Part shown: in pieces, positions 50,249 through 50,704 of the stretch
How positions within the stretch are numbered: position 1 is the first letter of the stretch
Layout: every line of letters starts with the position of its first letter
Assembly: GCF_002154575.1 (NCBI RefSeq)
Contig: NZ_MUBA01000194.1
Location: 1-50,704, forward strand
DNA: 50,704 nt
Direction: 5' to 3'
Source of the DNA: Streptomyces bobili
GTDB lineage: Bacteria > Actinomycetota > Actinomycetes > Streptomycetales > Streptomycetaceae
Notes under the pieces: model-generated
Databases searched by the model: none
Seen by the model: the letters and a program-made list of their open reading frames with translations, nothing else
Told to the model about the DNA's origin: nothing
Position numbers and translations under genes: made by a program

Positions 50249-50704
50249 ATGACGGTGACCCTGGCGGACGTGGCGGCCCGCGCGCAGGTCTCGCCCGCGA
50301 CGGTGTCGCGCGTACTGAACGGGAACTACCCCGTGGCCGCGTCGACCCGCGAACGGGTGCTGCGGGCCGTGGACGAACTGGACTACGTGCTCAACGGTCC
50401 CGCCAGCGCCCTGGCCGCGGCCACCTCCGACCTGGTGGGCATCCTGGTCAACGACATCGCCGACCCCTTCTTCGGGATCATGGCGAGCGCGATCCAGGCC
50501 GAGATCGGCGGGCCCGGCGGACGCGCCGGGGGTGAGCGGCTGGCCGTGGTCTGCAACACCGGGGGCTCGCCCGAGCGCGAGCTGACCTACCTCACCCTGC
50601 TCCAGCGGCAGCGGGCCGCGGCCGTCGTCCTCACCGGCGGGGCAATGGAGGACGACGCGCACGCCAAGGCCGTCGCGGCGAAGCTGCGCCGGCTGGCGGA
50701 CGCC
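50249..50704 (+). CDS. LacI-family regulator, cut by window end
   Basis: The first 152 residues of a LacI repressor: HTH VTLADVAARAQVSPATVSRVLNG, a hinge region DYVLNGPASALAAATSDLVGI (the usual RPN is LNG here), and the start of the ligand domain (LVNDIADPFFGIMASAIQAE, AAVVLTGGAM). ATG 50249 follows ACCGGAGGACGACGAG. It is divergent from the Gfo/Idh operon and probably controls it through the dyad at 50043-50054. The reading frame is open to the last base. Confidence 0.88.
   Translation, partial: MTVTLADVAARAQVSPATVSRVLNGNYPVAASTRERVLRAVDELDYVLNGPASALAAATSDLVGILVNDIADPFFGIMASAIQAEIGGPGGRAGGERLAVVCNTGGSPERELTYLTLLQRQRAAAVVLTGGAMEDDAHAKAVAAKLRRLADA

Overview
The window is a high-GC actinomycete chromosome segment, almost certainly Streptomyces. 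The evidence is the codon bias, the adjacent rodlin and chaplin genes, GTG starts with four-base GTGA/ATGA overlaps, and TAGNNT-type -10 boxes. From memory, the gene order (chaplin, rodlins, iol genes, copper genes, citrate synthase, RecD-like helicase, ribose-type transport) resembles the S. coelicolor SCO27xx region. No rRNA, tRNA, insertion sequence, prophage or CRISPR array was seen.

Layout. 1-5.1 kb: envelope or polymer genes (CelD-like N-acyltransferase, secreted GH26-like hydrolase, ATP-grasp ligase, FAD oxidoreductase); the first 63 bases look like a fold-back artefact. 5.1-9.6 kb: aerial-hypha surface locus with an LPHTG-anchored repeat protein, a short chaplin, three rodlins and an LCP-family protein. 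The rodlins carry promoter elements resembling the sigma-BldN consensus. 9.6-15.9 kb: VWA lipoprotein, an ABC exporter whose ATPase is fused to an extracytoplasmic S15-type hydrolase, and an LppX-like lipoprotein. 15.9-23.2 kb: myo-inositol catabolism (iolC, iolJ-like, iolB, iolD, iolA) divergent from an iolE-like gene, sharing one palindromic operator. 23.4-28.7 kb: small HTH protein, GNAT, alcohol dehydrogenase, MMPL transporter with its TetR regulator. 28.7-31.6 kb: copper export (CsoR-type operator, CopZ, CopA). 31.6-32.2 kb: non-coding interval with signs of an RNA gene. 32.2-36.4 kb: citrate synthase, RecD2-like helicase, cupin. 36.6-42.7 kb: LacI-controlled ribose-type uptake (RbsA, a permease fused to its binding protein, ribokinase, RbsD). 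43.0-46.7 kb: alpha/beta hydrolase, then a convergent ATPase + HNH nuclease pair resembling Septu (PtuAB) anti-phage systems, followed by a tiny GntR-type HTH protein. 46.8-50.7 kb: a tightly coupled sugar operon (Gfo/Idh dehydrogenase, DUF993 aldolase-like protein, TIM-barrel isomerase) divergent from a LacI regulator cut by the window end.

How the parts work together. Inositol is phosphorylated and cleaved stepwise by the iol enzymes to central metabolites. The two LacI-flanked clusters handle other sugars. The copper genes form a CsoR-type inducible efflux unit. The rodlins and chaplin coat aerial structures. The items most worth a second look are the Septu-like module with its possible CTG-started HTH gene, the repeat-rich LPHTG protein with a chaplin-like head, the S15-ABC fusion, and the non-coding interval at 31.6-32.2 kb.
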